Source: Psychroflexus sp. MES1-P1E (GTDB lineage Bacteria > Bacteroidota > Bacteroidia > Flavobacteriales > Flavobacteriaceae). Taken from it: a stretch of DNA of 56,310 nucleotides. The translations under genes were made by a program, and so were the position numbers. Shown piece by piece: positions 44,626 to 53,765 of the stretch. The stretch's first letter is position 1; every line of letters begins with the position of its first letter. The notes beneath the pieces are model-generated. The model did no database searches and was not told the origin of the DNA. It saw nothing but the letters and a program-made list of their open reading frames with translations. The stretch is from contig NZ_PJBS01000163.1 in assembly GCF_002836055.1 (NCBI RefSeq), positions 1 through 56,310 of the forward strand. Reading direction: 5' to 3'.

Positions 44626-45777
44626 ATGAAATTTTTTGAAAACACAGTTTATGCTAGGTTTTTTATTTTAATCACTTCTTTTGTGGTCATTGGGGTTGTT
44701 GTCTGGAATATTTCTGTGTTTTATGAGGGTGTGAAACAGGAAGAGCGTGAAAAAATGAGGATATGGTCTTCCGCCCAAGAATCGATAAATAAAGCAGGAG
44801 AAGAGCAAGATTTGAATCTCGAACTGGAGATATTGAATGCCAATGATGACATTCCTATGTTTATTGTTGATGAGTTCAATCAATTTAAGGAGGTCAATAA
44901 TATTCCAGAAAGCATTTCAAAAGACTCTACAAAACTCAGGCGATATTTTGAATCTATTAAAGCTCAAAATCAACCTATAGTCATTGACTTAGATAAGGTT
45001 GGTAAGCAATATTTATATTACAGTGATTCTGCTGTGCTTACTAAAATTAAATATTATCCCTTTATCCTTTTGCTTATTATTTTTCTTTTACTAGGGCTAA
45101 TTTACCTGTATTATATCACTGCAAAAAACAGTGAGAAGAATAAACTTTGGGCAGGGATGGCTAAAGAAACTGCACACCAAATAGGTACACCACTATCTTC
45201 ACTTGTGGGTTGGATGGAAATTTTAAGATCAGAAAATGTCAATCCAGATTATATTAAGGAAATTGAAAAAGATATAGATCGCTTAAAAACAATTACGGAG
45301 CGTTTTTCTAAAGTAGGCTCAAAGCTCACCTTGGAAGAGGCTAGCCTTAATACAGTGGTGGAGCATTCTTTTAATTACCTGAGAGATAGAAGTTCTAAAT
45401 TGATCGAGTTTTCAGTTGAGCTACCAGATAAGAAACTCACTTGTAAACTGAATCCAGTCCTTTTAAGTTGGACGATAGAAAATCTCACCAAAAATGCTAT
45501 CGATGCTATGAAGGGTAGGGGGGAACTAAGTCTTCTGTTATTTGAAGATAAGAATGGATTTAAAATCCATATTAAGGATACTGGAAAAGGAATTCCAGCC
45601 TCAAAATTTAAAACTATTTTTCAGCCAGGCTATTCCACAAAAAAGAGAGGGTGGGGTCTTGGACTCTCACTTTCTAAACGAATTATAGAAGATTATCATT
45701 ACGGTAAAATTCGGGTTTTAACCAGTTCTGCAGAGAAGGGGACTACCTTTGAAATAAGACTACCTAAGCTTTCTTAA
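44626..45777 (+). CDS. Membrane sensor histidine kinase
   Basis: This 383-residue protein has two transmembrane helices (about 11-28 and 144-163) flanking a 115-residue periplasmic domain. A dimerisation helix carries the H-box [13 protein letters not shown] (His184) and the ATPase domain has [18 protein letters not shown] and GWGLGLSL. The H-box reads HQIGTPLS rather than HExxTPL. No response-regulator gene is adjacent, so it is an orphan kinase. The frame is open to 44500; the ATG at 44626 gives the first helix. The end overlaps obg by 14 bases. Confidence 0.9.
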   Translation: MKFFENTVYARFFILITSFVVIGVVVWNISVFYEGVKQEEREKMRIWSSAQESINKAGEEQDLNLELEILNANDDIPMFIVDEFNQFKEVNNIPESISKDSTKLRRYFESIKAQNQPIVIDLDKVGKQYLYYSDSAVLTKIKYYPFILLLIIFLLLGLIYLYYITAKNSEKNKLWAGMAKETAHQIGTPLSSLVGWMEILRSENVNPDYIKEIEKDIDRLKTITERFSKVGSKLTLEEASLNTVVEHSFNYLRDRSSKLIEFSVELPDKKLTCKLNPVLLSWTIENLTKNAIDAMKGRGELSLLLFEDKNGFKIHIKDTGKGIPASKFKTIFQPGYSTKKRGWGLGLSLSKRIIEDYHYGKIRVLTSSAEKGTTFEIRLPKLS

Positions 45778-46783
45778 TCTTATCTTCGTTCAATGTTTTC
45801 CATAACAAATCTTTCAGAGGTTGTAATCCTTGTTGTGCGATAGATGAGATAAAGACGTGTGGAATAGTATCAAACGCATGTTCAATTTCTTCAGCCAATT
45901 CTGTTTTTAGCTCATCATCCAAAAGATCGGTCTTGGTAATTGCAATAACTCTAGACTTGTCCAAGAGTTCAGGGTTATAACGCCTAAGTTCATCTAATAA
46001 GATTTCATATTGTTTTTTAACGCTTCCAGCATCTGCAGGAATAAGAAATAATAAGGTTGAATTTCTTTCAATATGTCTTAAAAACCTATAGCCTAACCCT
46101 TTTCCTTCTGCAGCTCCTTCAATTATTCCAGGAATGTCTGCAACTACAAAAGTTTTATAATCTCTGTATTGTACAATACCCAAATTGGGCTTTAGTGTGG
46201 TGAATTCGTAATTTGCAATTTTTGGTTTTGCAGCGGTTATAACTGAAAGTAAAGTGGACTTACCTGCATTTGGAAATCCAACCAATCCAACATCTGCAAG
46301 AAGTTTGAGCTCTAAAGTAATATCTAGTTCTTCACCAAGAATACCGGGTTGAACATAGCGTGGAGTTTGGTTGGTCGAACTTTTAAAATAAGAATTACCT
46401 TTACCACCCATTCCGCCTTGTGCAACGATATATTCCTCTTCATGTTCCGTCATTTCTTTAATCACTTCATTGGTTAAGGTATCACGGATAACTGTTCCTA
46501 GTGGGATTTCTATGTATTGATCCTCACCTCCTGCACCCGTACTTGTTTCCTTACCACCGTGTCCTCCATGTGTAGCTCTAATGTGTCTTTTAAACTTAAG
46601 ATGAAACAAGGTCCAGAGATCTTTATTTGTTTTAAAAATAATATGACCACCACGACCACCGTCACCACCGTCTGGACCACCTTTCGGAATATATTTTTCC
46701 CGTCTTAGATGCGCGGAGCCTTTTCCTCCATTTCCAGATTTTAAGTGTATTTTGATATAGTCTACAAAGTTACCTTCTGTCAT
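45764..46783 (-). CDS. obgE: GTPase Obg (CgtA)
   Basis: Obg is an essential 50S-assembly GTPase. The 339-residue protein has the Gly-rich Obg fold at residues 1-160 ([20 protein letters not shown], then GGDGGRGGH) and a GTP-binding domain with G1 [18 protein letters not shown], and NKxD-like TKTD. It lacks the C-terminal OCT domain. It lies 9 bases after adk. Its last 14 bases overlap the convergent sensor kinase gene. Confidence 0.96.
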   Translation of the reverse strand: MTEGNFVDYIKIHLKSGNGGKGSAHLRREKYIPKGGPDGGDGGRGGHIIFKTNKDLWTLFHLKFKRHIRATHGGHGGKETSTGAGGEDQYIEIPLGTVIRDTLTNEVIKEMTEHEEEYIVAQGGMGGKGNSYFKSSTNQTPRYVQPGILGEELDITLELKLLADVGLVGFPNAGKSTLLSVITAAKPKIANYEFTTLKPNLGIVQYRDYKTFVVADIPGIIEGAAEGKGLGYRFLRHIERNSTLLFLIPADAGSVKKQYEILLDELRRYNPELLDKSRVIAITKTDLLDDELKTELAEEIEHAFDTIPHVFISSIAQQGLQPLKDLLWKTLNEDKIKKA

Positions 46784-46792
46784 AATAGTAAG

Positions 46793-47380
46793 CTAAATGC
46801 TCGATTTATATAAAGAGTCAATGACTTTACTGATGCGTTGAGTAATCTCAGAGATTGAGCCCACACCATTCACACCAAAGTATTTATCCTCTTTTTTGTA
46901 AAATTCCTTAAGAATTTCTGTTTCGTTATAATATACTTTTATTCTGTTGCGTATCACTTCTTCGCTGGCATCGTCTTTACGCCCCGAGGTTTTGCCTCGT
47001 TCCAATAACCGCTCAACAATAACACCATCTGCAACTTCTAAAGCGACCATTGAGTTAATTTGAGAGTTTTTTGAAATCATTAATTTGTTTAAAGACTTAG
47101 CTTGTGATTGAGTTCTCGGAAACCCATCAAAAATAAAACCTTTGCTATCAAGATGGTCTTCAACTTTGGCATTGAGCATTTTAATGGTGACTTCATCGGG
47201 AACTAACGCACCTTTATCCATATAAGATTTGGCTAGTTTTCCAAGTTCAGTTTCATTTTTGATATTGTACCTAAACAAATCTCCTGTTGAAATATGTACA
47301 AGTCCATATTTCTCCTTAAGGTGTTCTGCTTGTGTTCCTTTTCCAGCGCCTGGAGGGCCAAATAACACGATGTTAATCAT
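46793..47380 (-). CDS. adk: Adenylate kinase
   Basis: Adk interconverts AMP, ADP and ATP. The 195-residue protein has Walker A FGPPGAGKGTQ near residue 7, the DGFPRTQSQA motif and LLERGKTSGRKDD. The LID is short with no zinc cysteines, as in Bacteroidetes. Its start overlaps the hpt 3' end by 8 bases, and obg follows, so hpt-adk-obg is one operon. Confidence 0.95.
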   Translation of the reverse strand: MINIVLFGPPGAGKGTQAEHLKEKYGLVHISTGDLFRYNIKNETELGKLAKSYMDKGALVPDEVTIKMLNAKVEDHLDSKGFIFDGFPRTQSQAKSLNKLMISKNSQINSMVALEVADGVIVERLLERGKTSGRKDDASEEVIRNRIKVYYNETEILKEFYKKEDKYFGVNGVGSISEITQRISKVIDSLYKSSI

Positions 47381-47912
47381 CTATACTTGATTTAAGTTGA
47401 TATATTTCTGGCAAATTTCTTCCTAATCCATTATAATCCAATCCATAACCTACGATAAACTTATTTGGAATTTCCAGCCCAACATAATCTATGGGAAGGG
47501 ATTTCTTATAAGCTTCTGGCTTAAAAAATAGGCTTGCTATTTTGAAGGAAGCGACTCCTTCTTTTTTTAATTGACTAACAATATGTTCTAGCGTAAGTCC
47601 TGTATCTACGATGTCTTCAATTACAATAACGTCTCTGTCTTTCAAGTTTCCCGCGCCGAGCAATGTGCTCACTTCACCCGAAGAAGAAGTTCCTTTGTAA
47701 GAAGCTAATTTAGTAAAACTGACTTCACAATCTCCTTTGTAATATTTCAACAAGTCAGATAAAAACATAAAGGCACCATTTAGTATTCCTAGGAAAATAG
47801 GAGTTTTTGAAGAGTAGTCTTTGGAAAGTTCTTCAGCGAGTTGCTTTATAGTATCTTGGATCTTTTCAGGACCTAGATAGGGTTCGAATTCTAAATCGTG
47901 AATTTTGATCAT
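47373..47912 (-). CDS. hpt: Hypoxanthine phosphoribosyltransferase
   Basis: This salvage enzyme makes IMP from hypoxanthine and PRPP. The 179-residue protein has the PRPP loop VIVIEDIVDTGLTL near residue 97, the SYKGTSSSG flexible loop and VGYGLDYN. The frame extends to 47951, but the ATG at 47912 (MIKIHDLEFEPYLG) is the conserved start and lies 22 bases after an exact -7 element. Confidence 0.93.
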   Translation of the reverse strand: MIKIHDLEFEPYLGPEKIQDTIKQLAEELSKDYSSKTPIFLGILNGAFMFLSDLLKYYKGDCEVSFTKLASYKGTSSSGEVSTLLGAGNLKDRDVIVIEDIVDTGLTLEHIVSQLKKEGVASFKIASLFFKPEAYKKSLPIDYVGLEIPNKFIVGYGLDYNGLGRNLPEIYQLKSSIDD

Positions 47913-47934
47913 ACTGTTGAAATTAATAAAAGCG

Positions 47935-47942
47935 CAAATATA
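47935..47942 (-). promoter_or_regulatory. -7 promoter element for hpt-adk-obg
   Basis: On the minus strand it reads TATATTTG, an exact TAnnTTTG, 22 bases before the hpt ATG. Confidence 0.6.
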
Positions 47943-47998
47943 GGAATTCATAACCTATTAATGGGTACAACTCAGTGAATAGGAAAGTAAAATTAAAA

Positions 47999-48025
47999 AA
48001 CTCCCAATCTATGAGATTGAGAGTT
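47999..48025 (-). terminator. Terminator after the DegP-type protease
   Basis: The arms AACTCCCAATCT and AGATTGAGAGTT (12 bp, one mismatch, three-base loop) are followed on the minus strand by a T run. They close the degP-type gene ahead of hpt. Confidence 0.8.
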
Positions 48026-48054
48026 CTATTTTGAATTGAAAAAACTAATTTCAT

Positions 48055-49461
48055 TTACCTAAATACATACGTTTTTTCTTGTCCTTTTGGGGTTAGAAAG
48101 GTCACTAGCATAGGTTCTTCAGGGTTTTTATTTTTTATGATAGACTTTACATCTTCAATTGTGTAAACCTCCTTGTCATTAATTTTAGTAATCAATACTC
48201 CCGTGATATCGTTTTTAGTAAAACTATTTGGTAAAACTTTACTGATTATCACGCCCGAAGACGCACCATATTTTTGAAGTTGATCTTCTGAAATCTCCGA
48301 TACTTCTAAACCGATATCTTCAATCTGGTAGACTTTAAAGATATCCAAGGTTACTTTAGACTCACGTTCGTTATTATTTCTCAAGTAAGTAATAGTCACA
48401 GTTTCTCCTGGATTTTTCGAACTCAAGTAACCTGTCATATCTGCAAACTTTCTGATTTTAATATTATCGATAGATTTAATAATATCACCTTTTTTAAGAC
48501 CTGCTTTATAGGCACCACCTTTAGGGTCCACCCCATCGATATAAAAACCTTGTGATATTTTGATTTCCAGTTGTTTTGCTGTCTCGCTACTCAAGTCGGT
48601 TCCTCTAATCCCCAGAACTGCTTTTCTTACATTACCAAATTCGATTAAATCCTCAACTATTTTTTTGGCATTGTTACTTGGAATAGCAAAAGAATAGCCT
48701 ACGAAGGAGCCAGTTTGAGAAGTGATAGCGGTGTTAATACCTATGAGTTCTCCTCGTGTGTTAACCAAAGCACCACCGCTATTTCCAGGATTCACTGCGG
48801 CGTCTGTTTGTATAAAAGACTGAAATTGATCATCACTTCCACTCAAATCTCTAGCCTTTGCACTTACAATACCTGCAGTTACTGTAGAGGTGAGGTTAAA
48901 TGGATTACCAACGGCTAGGACCCACTCGCCAACCTTAATTTGATCGGAATCTCCAAAAGGGAGATAATCCAAATTTGTCGCGTCTATTTTTAATAAAGCA
49001 ATGTCGTTTTGAGATGAAGTACCGATGACTTCTGCCACATAGGTTTTGTTGTTATTTAAGGTGACTTGGAGTTCAGAGGCTCCTTTAATCACATGATTAT
49101 TGGTGACTATTAATCCATCGGGACTCAAGATTACTCCAGATCCGGCACCTCTTATTGCTTTTTGAGTTTCTCCGCTTCCGTAGTAATAGTCAAATAAACT
49201 TCTAGGTTGCCTTGTAGTGGCTACATTTTTTACGTGAACAACGGCGTTTACAGTTCTTTCTGCAGCCTCAGTAAAACTTAATTCAGACTTTTCTTTTAGA
49301 GCTGAAGTAAGCTGCACTGTTGGATTCATGCTATCTTGTTGCCAGGGTATTTGGTAAGATTCAGAAATTAGGGGCGGTGCCTCAAAAAAGATTTTATATA
49401 CTCCAACGCTAAGAAAGGTGACCATTAGAGCTAGAGCAAAAAATTTAATGTTTTTTTTCAT
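48055..49461 (-). CDS. DegP/HtrA-type periplasmic serine protease
   Basis: This 468-residue envelope protease/chaperone has an N-terminal signal anchor (about 5-25). The trypsin-like domain carries the catalytic triad His123 (VTNNHVI), Asp153 (NDIALLKID) and Ser228 (NPGNSGGAL), and two PDZ domains follow (about 285-375 and 385-465). It degrades or refolds misfolded periplasmic proteins. It is a single-gene unit. No exact -7 element was found upstream. Confidence 0.95.
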   Translation of the reverse strand: MKKNIKFFALALMVTFLSVGVYKIFFEAPPLISESYQIPWQQDSMNPTVQLTSALKEKSELSFTEAAERTVNAVVHVKNVATTRQPRSLFDYYYGSGETQKAIRGAGSGVILSPDGLIVTNNHVIKGASELQVTLNNNKTYVAEVIGTSSQNDIALLKIDATNLDYLPFGDSDQIKVGEWVLAVGNPFNLTSTVTAGIVSAKARDLSGSDDQFQSFIQTDAAVNPGNSGGALVNTRGELIGINTAITSQTGSFVGYSFAIPSNNAKKIVEDLIEFGNVRKAVLGIRGTDLSSETAKQLEIKISQGFYIDGVDPKGGAYKAGLKKGDIIKSIDNIKIRKFADMTGYLSSKNPGETVTITYLRNNNERESKVTLDIFKVYQIEDIGLEVSEISEDQLQKYGASSGVIISKVLPNSFTKNDITGVLITKINDKEVYTIEDVKSIIKNKNPEEPMLVTFLTPKGQEKTYVFR

Positions 49462-49560
49462 GACTAGTATTATTTTAGTGAATTTAAAATTACTTTATGT
49501 CTTCAGATTAAGAATGAATTTAACCCATTTTTAACCCAAGCGTTTCCCTTATTATTATCC

Positions 49561-49568
49561 TATATTTG
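49561..49568 (+). promoter_or_regulatory. -7 promoter element for dapF-GNAT-mltG
   Basis: TATATTTG is an exact TAnnTTTG, 19 bases before the dapF ATG. Confidence 0.6.
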
Positions 49569-49587
49569 CAAGTTACAATTACAATTA

Positions 49588-50379
49588 ATGGACTTACATT
49601 TCTTTAAATATCAGGGAACGGGAAACGATTTTGTACTTATAGATAACAGGATTCCAGTTTTCAAAAACGATGCCAAATTCATCCAAGGCTTATGTGATAG
49701 ACGATTTGGTGTAGGAGCGGACGGTCTTATTTTACTGGAAAATCCATCCGATTCTATTTCAGATTTTAAAATGATTTATTTTAATGCAGATGGCAAAGAA
49801 AGCAGCATGTGTGGGAATGGTGGGAGATGTATAGTCGCTTTTGCAAAACAGCTTGGCATTATCGATTCTGAAACAACTTTTGAAGCTGTAGATGGTTTAC
49901 ATTCTGCTATTATTAAAGGGGAGACAGTCAGTTTAAAAATGATAGATGTTCCCACTGTAAATTTAAGTAGAGAAGCTTCTTTTATGAATACAGGTTCTCC
50001 ACACCATGTAGCTTTTGTGGATGATGTGAAAGATTTTGACGTTTTTGTACAGGGTCGCAGAATAAGAAATCTTCCCAACTATGAGGCCATAGGTGGAACC
50101 AATGTTAACTTTATTCAAGTTATTGACGGAGATGTCCATGTAAGAACCTATGAAAGGGGAGTGGAAGATGAAACCTATTCTTGTGGCACCGGAGTTACTG
50201 CTGCGGCTATAACATCAAAAATGTCCAATAAAGTTGAAGATTTACCGGTGAAGGTTCTTACTAAAGGCGGATCTTTGGAAGTTTATTTTGAAATTGAAGG
50301 TTTAAATGCAGCTAAAAATATTTGGTTAAAGGGACCTGCTACATTCGTATTTGAAGGAAATTATAATGATAAAACTTAA
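49588..50379 (+). CDS. dapF: Diaminopimelate epimerase DapF
   Basis: DapF interconverts LL- and meso-diaminopimelate for lysine and peptidoglycan. The 263-residue protein has the N-terminal FFKYQGTGNDFVLID and the first catalytic Cys in SSMCGNGGRC. The second Cys is in YSCGTGVTAA near residue 196. It heads an operon with a GNAT enzyme and mltG. Its 3' end overlaps the GNAT start by 14 bases. Confidence 0.96.
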   Translation: MDLHFFKYQGTGNDFVLIDNRIPVFKNDAKFIQGLCDRRFGVGADGLILLENPSDSISDFKMIYFNADGKESSMCGNGGRCIVAFAKQLGIIDSETTFEAVDGLHSAIIKGETVSLKMIDVPTVNLSREASFMNTGSPHHVAFVDDVKDFDVFVQGRRIRNLPNYEAIGGTNVNFIQVIDGDVHVRTYERGVEDETYSCGTGVTAAAITSKMSNKVEDLPVKVLTKGGSLEVYFEIEGLNAAKNIWLKGPATFVFEGNYNDKT

Positions 50380-50893
50380 AAGTTCACACATTTTACTTAG
50401 AGCCTTGATCTTAGAAGATTTGGATTTTCTTGAGCTGGTGGAAAATGATGAACACTTTTGGTATTTAAGTGATACAGTTCAGCCCTTCTCTAGATCGGTC
50501 TTAAAAGAATACTTACAAAATGCTTACAAAGATATTTATGAAGTTAAGCAAATGCGACTGGTTATTGCCTTGCACAATAAGCAACCTATTGGATTTATAG
50601 ATCTTTATGATTTTGATCCTAAAAATAAGCGAGCTGGTCTTGGTATTCTAATTCTTAAGGATTACCAGGCTAAAGGTTATGGTACAGAAGCTTTGGAATT
50701 GATGTTAGATTATACGTTTGATGTCTTGGATTTGCATCAAATATTCGCTTCAATTATAGAAAATAACAAAAATAGCTTAAGGCTTTTTAAAAGCTTTGGA
50801 TTTGAAGAAATTGGTCTTAAGAAAGATTGGAGATTTAATGCTGGTAAATTTCAAAGTGAATATTTACTTCAAAAAATAATGCATGTACATTAA
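50366..50893 (+). CDS. GNAT-family N-acetyltransferase (RimJ/RimL-like)
   Basis: This roughly 175-residue acetyltransferase shows KRAGLGILILKDYQAKGYGT, the acetyl-CoA loop (Q-x-x-G-Y-G), and ASIIENNKNSLRLFKSFGFEE near the C-terminus. It resembles the ribosomal-protein or spermidine acetyltransferase group; the substrate is unknown. The ATG at 50366 (MIKLKSSHILLRAL) lies inside the 3' end of dapF, and its stop overlaps the mltG start by 11 bases. Confidence 0.88.
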   Translation: MIKLKSSHILLRALILEDLDFLELVENDEHFWYLSDTVQPFSRSVLKEYLQNAYKDIYEVKQMRLVIALHNKQPIGFIDLYDFDPKNKRAGLGILILKDYQAKGYGTEALELMLDYTFDVLDLHQIFASIIENNKNSLRLFKSFGFEEIGLKKDWRFNAGKFQSEYLLQKIMHVH

Positions 50894-51926
50894 AAAAATA
50901 TTAATCGCAGCTTCTGCGGTAGGTCTAGTTATTCTAGGTGTTATAAGTTATGCTATTTACACAACTATTTTCTCCCCAAATACCACGTTCGAAGCTGAAA
51001 AGCAATCGGTTTATATTTTAACAGGGAGTAGTCTTCAGCAGGTTGTTGATCAGATTCATCCTTTACTTATAAACACAGAGGATTTTATTACTGTAGCAGA
51101 AAAGAAAGGCTATCAAAATTCAATAAGAGCCGGCCATTTTGTGTTGGAAAAAGGAATGAATAATAACAGAATTGTCAACACTTTACGATCTAGGAATGTT
51201 CCCATTCAAGTTGGCTTTAACAACCAACATAGGCTAGAAGAACTTTCTGGACGAATTGCAGAACAAATTGAAGCCGACAGCATATCTCTATTATCTGCTA
51301 TGGTGGATAGTACTTTTTTGGATTCTCTACAAATAACAGCTCTAGAAAGCCTAAAATTTTATATTCCAAATACCTACGAATTTTACTGGAATACCTCTGG
51401 AGAAGAATTCCGGGATAGAATGGTCAATTATTATACTAAATTTTGGAATACCAGCCGAACTAAAAAGGCTAATGCTCTTAATTTGACACCTACAGAAGTC
51501 ATGTCTTTAGCGGCTATAGTTCAAAAAGAAACCGCTAAAGTAGAGGAGCGACCCAAGGTTGCAGGAGTGTATTTAAATAGACTTCGCATAGGAATGAAGT
51601 TACAAGCAGACCCTACTGTAATTTTTGCTATCCAAAACCAAAATCAAGATTTTGAAACTCAAATTAAACGTGTTTTGTATAAGGATTTAGATTTGGACTC
51701 TCCTTATAACACGTACAAGAACAAAGGATTACCTCCAGGGCTTATCGCTATGCCGGATGTGTCTTCTATAGACGCTGTGCTGAATGCAGAATCTCATGAC
51801 TATTTGTATTTCGTTGCTGATACAGAAAATATGGGGTATCATAAATTTGCTAAAACTTATGCTCAGCATAACCGCAATGCTCGGCTGTATCAAAACTGGG
51901 TGAATGAGCAAAAGATCTATAGATAA
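50883..51926 (+). CDS. mltG: Endolytic murein transglycosylase MltG
   Basis: MltG cleaves nascent glycan strands at the inner membrane and sets their length. The 347-residue protein has one N-terminal helix (about 5-25), a LysM-like segment, and the YceG domain. The catalytic Glu is at 216 in IVQKETAKVEERPKVAGVYL, followed by KLQADPTVIFA and YNTYKNKGLPPGLI. It ends a dapF-GNAT-mltG operon, so peptidoglycan precursor and remodelling genes are grouped. A strong terminator follows. Confidence 0.94.
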   Translation: MYIKKILIAASAVGLVILGVISYAIYTTIFSPNTTFEAEKQSVYILTGSSLQQVVDQIHPLLINTEDFITVAEKKGYQNSIRAGHFVLEKGMNNNRIVNTLRSRNVPIQVGFNNQHRLEELSGRIAEQIEADSISLLSAMVDSTFLDSLQITALESLKFYIPNTYEFYWNTSGEEFRDRMVNYYTKFWNTSRTKKANALNLTPTEVMSLAAIVQKETAKVEERPKVAGVYLNRLRIGMKLQADPTVIFAIQNQNQDFETQIKRVLYKDLDLDSPYNTYKNKGLPPGLIAMPDVSSIDAVLNAESHDYLYFVADTENMGYHKFAKTYAQHNRNARLYQNWVNEQKIYR

Positions 51927-51941
51927 AATTTAATCTCCTCT

Positions 51942-51986
51942 ATCAACTAAAAAAGACCTCGAATTTCGAAGTCTTTTTTAGTTGAT
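51942..51986. terminator. Terminator between mltG and the ABC-F gene
   Basis: The 16-bp arms 51942-51957 and 51971-51986 (ATCAACTAAAAAAGAC and complement) enclose a 13-base loop with an internal short repeat. It serves both convergent genes. Confidence 0.85.
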
Positions 51987-51999
51987 GATGTATTGCCTT

Positions 52000-53631
52000 T
52001 TAGGCTTCTACAGTATACATCTTTTCACGTTGTTCTTTGATTTTGGGATCCGACATGTATTCATCGAACGTTGAAAATTTGTCAATGATGCCATTAGGTG
52101 TGAGTTCAATCACTCTATTACCTACTGTTTGTGCAAATTGATGGTCATGAGTAGTAAGTAAAATATTTCCTTTGAAATTCTTTAAAGAATTATTGAAAGC
52201 GGTTATGGTTTCAAGATCTAAGTGATTGGTAGGTTCATCTAAAATTAAAACATTGGCTCTAGTCATCATCATTCTACTAACCATACATCTTACTTTTTCA
52301 CCTCCAGAAAGTACATTACAAGTTTTTAGTGCTTCATCGCCACTGAAAAGCATCTTACCTAAAAATCCACGGATGTGAACTTCCTCTCTCTCTTCTTCAG
52401 TTTTAGCCCATTGTCTTAGCCAATCTACAAGAGAAAATTTACTTTCGAAATAGTCACTATTGTCGTTAGGTAAGTAGGATTGGTTGGTCGTGACTCCCCA
52501 TTTATAAGAGCCTGTATCTGGTTCTGCATTGCCATTTATGATTTCATATAAAGCACTGGTAGCACGAGAATCTTTTGAATAAAAGACCACTTTATCGGTT
52601 TTGTTTAAATTGATGTGAACATTTTTAAAAATGACTTCACCGTCTATGCTAGCCGATAGGTTTTCAGCATGTAAAATTTGATCTCCGGCTTCTCTTTCTT
52701 TTTCAAAAATAATAGCAGGATATCTTCTATTCGAAGGTTTGATATTCTGGAAGTCCAACTTGTCCAACATTTTCTTTCTCGACGTCGCTTGCTTCGACTT
52801 AGACACGTTAGCACTAAAACGCTCAATAAATTGTTGAAGTTCCTTTTTCTTTTCTTCAGACTTTTTGTTTTGCTGTGCACGTTGCTTGGCAGCGAGTTGA
52901 GACGATTCATACCAAAAGGTGTAGTTACCGCTATAATGGTTGATTTTTCCAAAATCTATATCAGAGATATGAGTACAAACCGCATCTAGGAAGTGACGGT
53001 CGTGAGAAACGACAATAACGGTATTATTGAAGTTTGCTAAGAAATTCTCCAACCACGATATAGTTTCATAATCTAAATCGTTGGTAGGCTCATCCATAAT
53101 TAATACATCAGGATTTCCAAAAATAGCTTTAGCTAAGAGTACTCTCACTTTTTGTGGTCCATCTAAGTCCTTAATCAATGTATAGTGAGAACTTGACTCT
53201 ATGCCTAAATTAGAAAGTAGGGCAGCGGCATTACTCTCGGCATTCCAACCGTCCATTTCTTCAAATTCAACTTGAAGGACTCCAACGCGTTCACCATCGG
53301 CATCATTAAAATCTTCTTTGGCATAGATCTCATCCATTTCCTTTTTGATCTTGTAAAGCGGCTCATTCCCGATTACGACCGTCTCTAGGACATTATAATT
53401 ATCAAACATGGAGTGATCTTGTTCCAAGACAGACATCCGTTTACCAGACTCTAAGGTGACATTGCCAGAAGTGGGATCCATTTTGTTAGAAATGATATTT
53501 AGGAACGTTGATTTTCCAGCACCATTGGCACCAATAATACCATAGCAATTCCCAGTGGTAAAGGTCGTATTGACTTCATCAAAAAGAATACGTTTACCAA
53601 ATTGCACAGAAAGATTTGAAACTGAAAGCAT
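52000..53631 (-). CDS. ABC-F family translation factor (YbiT/EttA-like)
   Basis: ABC-F proteins have two ATPase domains, no membrane part, and act on the ribosome. The 543-residue protein has NBD1 with Walker A GANGAGKST and Walker B VLIMDEPTNDLD, a charged linker (about 240-305), and NBD2 with signature LSGGEKVR and VLILDEPTNHLD. The NBD2 Walker A is degenerate (YSKDSRATSA) and so is the NBD1 signature (LDGPQ), leaving one intact composite site. I recall a similar form from Bacteroidetes. The ATG at 53631 matches the family (MLSVSNLSV). Confidence 0.92.
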   Translation of the reverse strand: MLSVSNLSVQFGKRILFDEVNTTFTTGNCYGIIGANGAGKSTFLNIISNKMDPTSGNVTLESGKRMSVLEQDHSMFDNYNVLETVVIGNEPLYKIKKEMDEIYAKEDFNDADGERVGVLQVEFEEMDGWNAESNAAALLSNLGIESSSHYTLIKDLDGPQKVRVLLAKAIFGNPDVLIMDEPTNDLDYETISWLENFLANFNNTVIVVSHDRHFLDAVCTHISDIDFGKINHYSGNYTFWYESSQLAAKQRAQQNKKSEEKKKELQQFIERFSANVSKSKQATSRKKMLDKLDFQNIKPSNRRYPAIIFEKEREAGDQILHAENLSASIDGEVIFKNVHINLNKTDKVVFYSKDSRATSALYEIINGNAEPDTGSYKWGVTTNQSYLPNDNSDYFESKFSLVDWLRQWAKTEEEREEVHIRGFLGKMLFSGDEALKTCNVLSGGEKVRCMVSRMMMTRANVLILDEPTNHLDLETITAFNNSLKNFKGNILLTTHDHQFAQTVGNRVIELTPNGIIDKFSTFDEYMSDPKIKEQREKMYTVEA

Positions 53632-53648
53632 AATAAATCTAATTTTTT

Positions 53649-53656
53649 GCAAAAGT
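53649..53656 (-). promoter_or_regulatory. -7 promoter element for the ABC-F gene
   Basis: On the minus strand it reads TACTTTTG, an exact TAnnTTTG, 17 bases before the ATG. Confidence 0.6.
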
Positions 53657-53738
53657 AATCAATTTATGACAATTCATGAAGGATTAACAAAACTGCTTTT
53701 TTAACTGTGAGTTAACATATTCAACGATTTGGTAAAGT

Positions 53739-53746
53739 TAGATTTG
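53739..53746 (+). promoter_or_regulatory. -7 promoter element for the TlpA-like lipoprotein
   Basis: TAGATTTG is an exact TAnnTTTG, 19 bases before the ATG at 53766. It excludes the upstream GTG at 53748. Confidence 0.55.
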
Positions 53747-53765
53747 TGTGTATTGTTCAGTTTTT

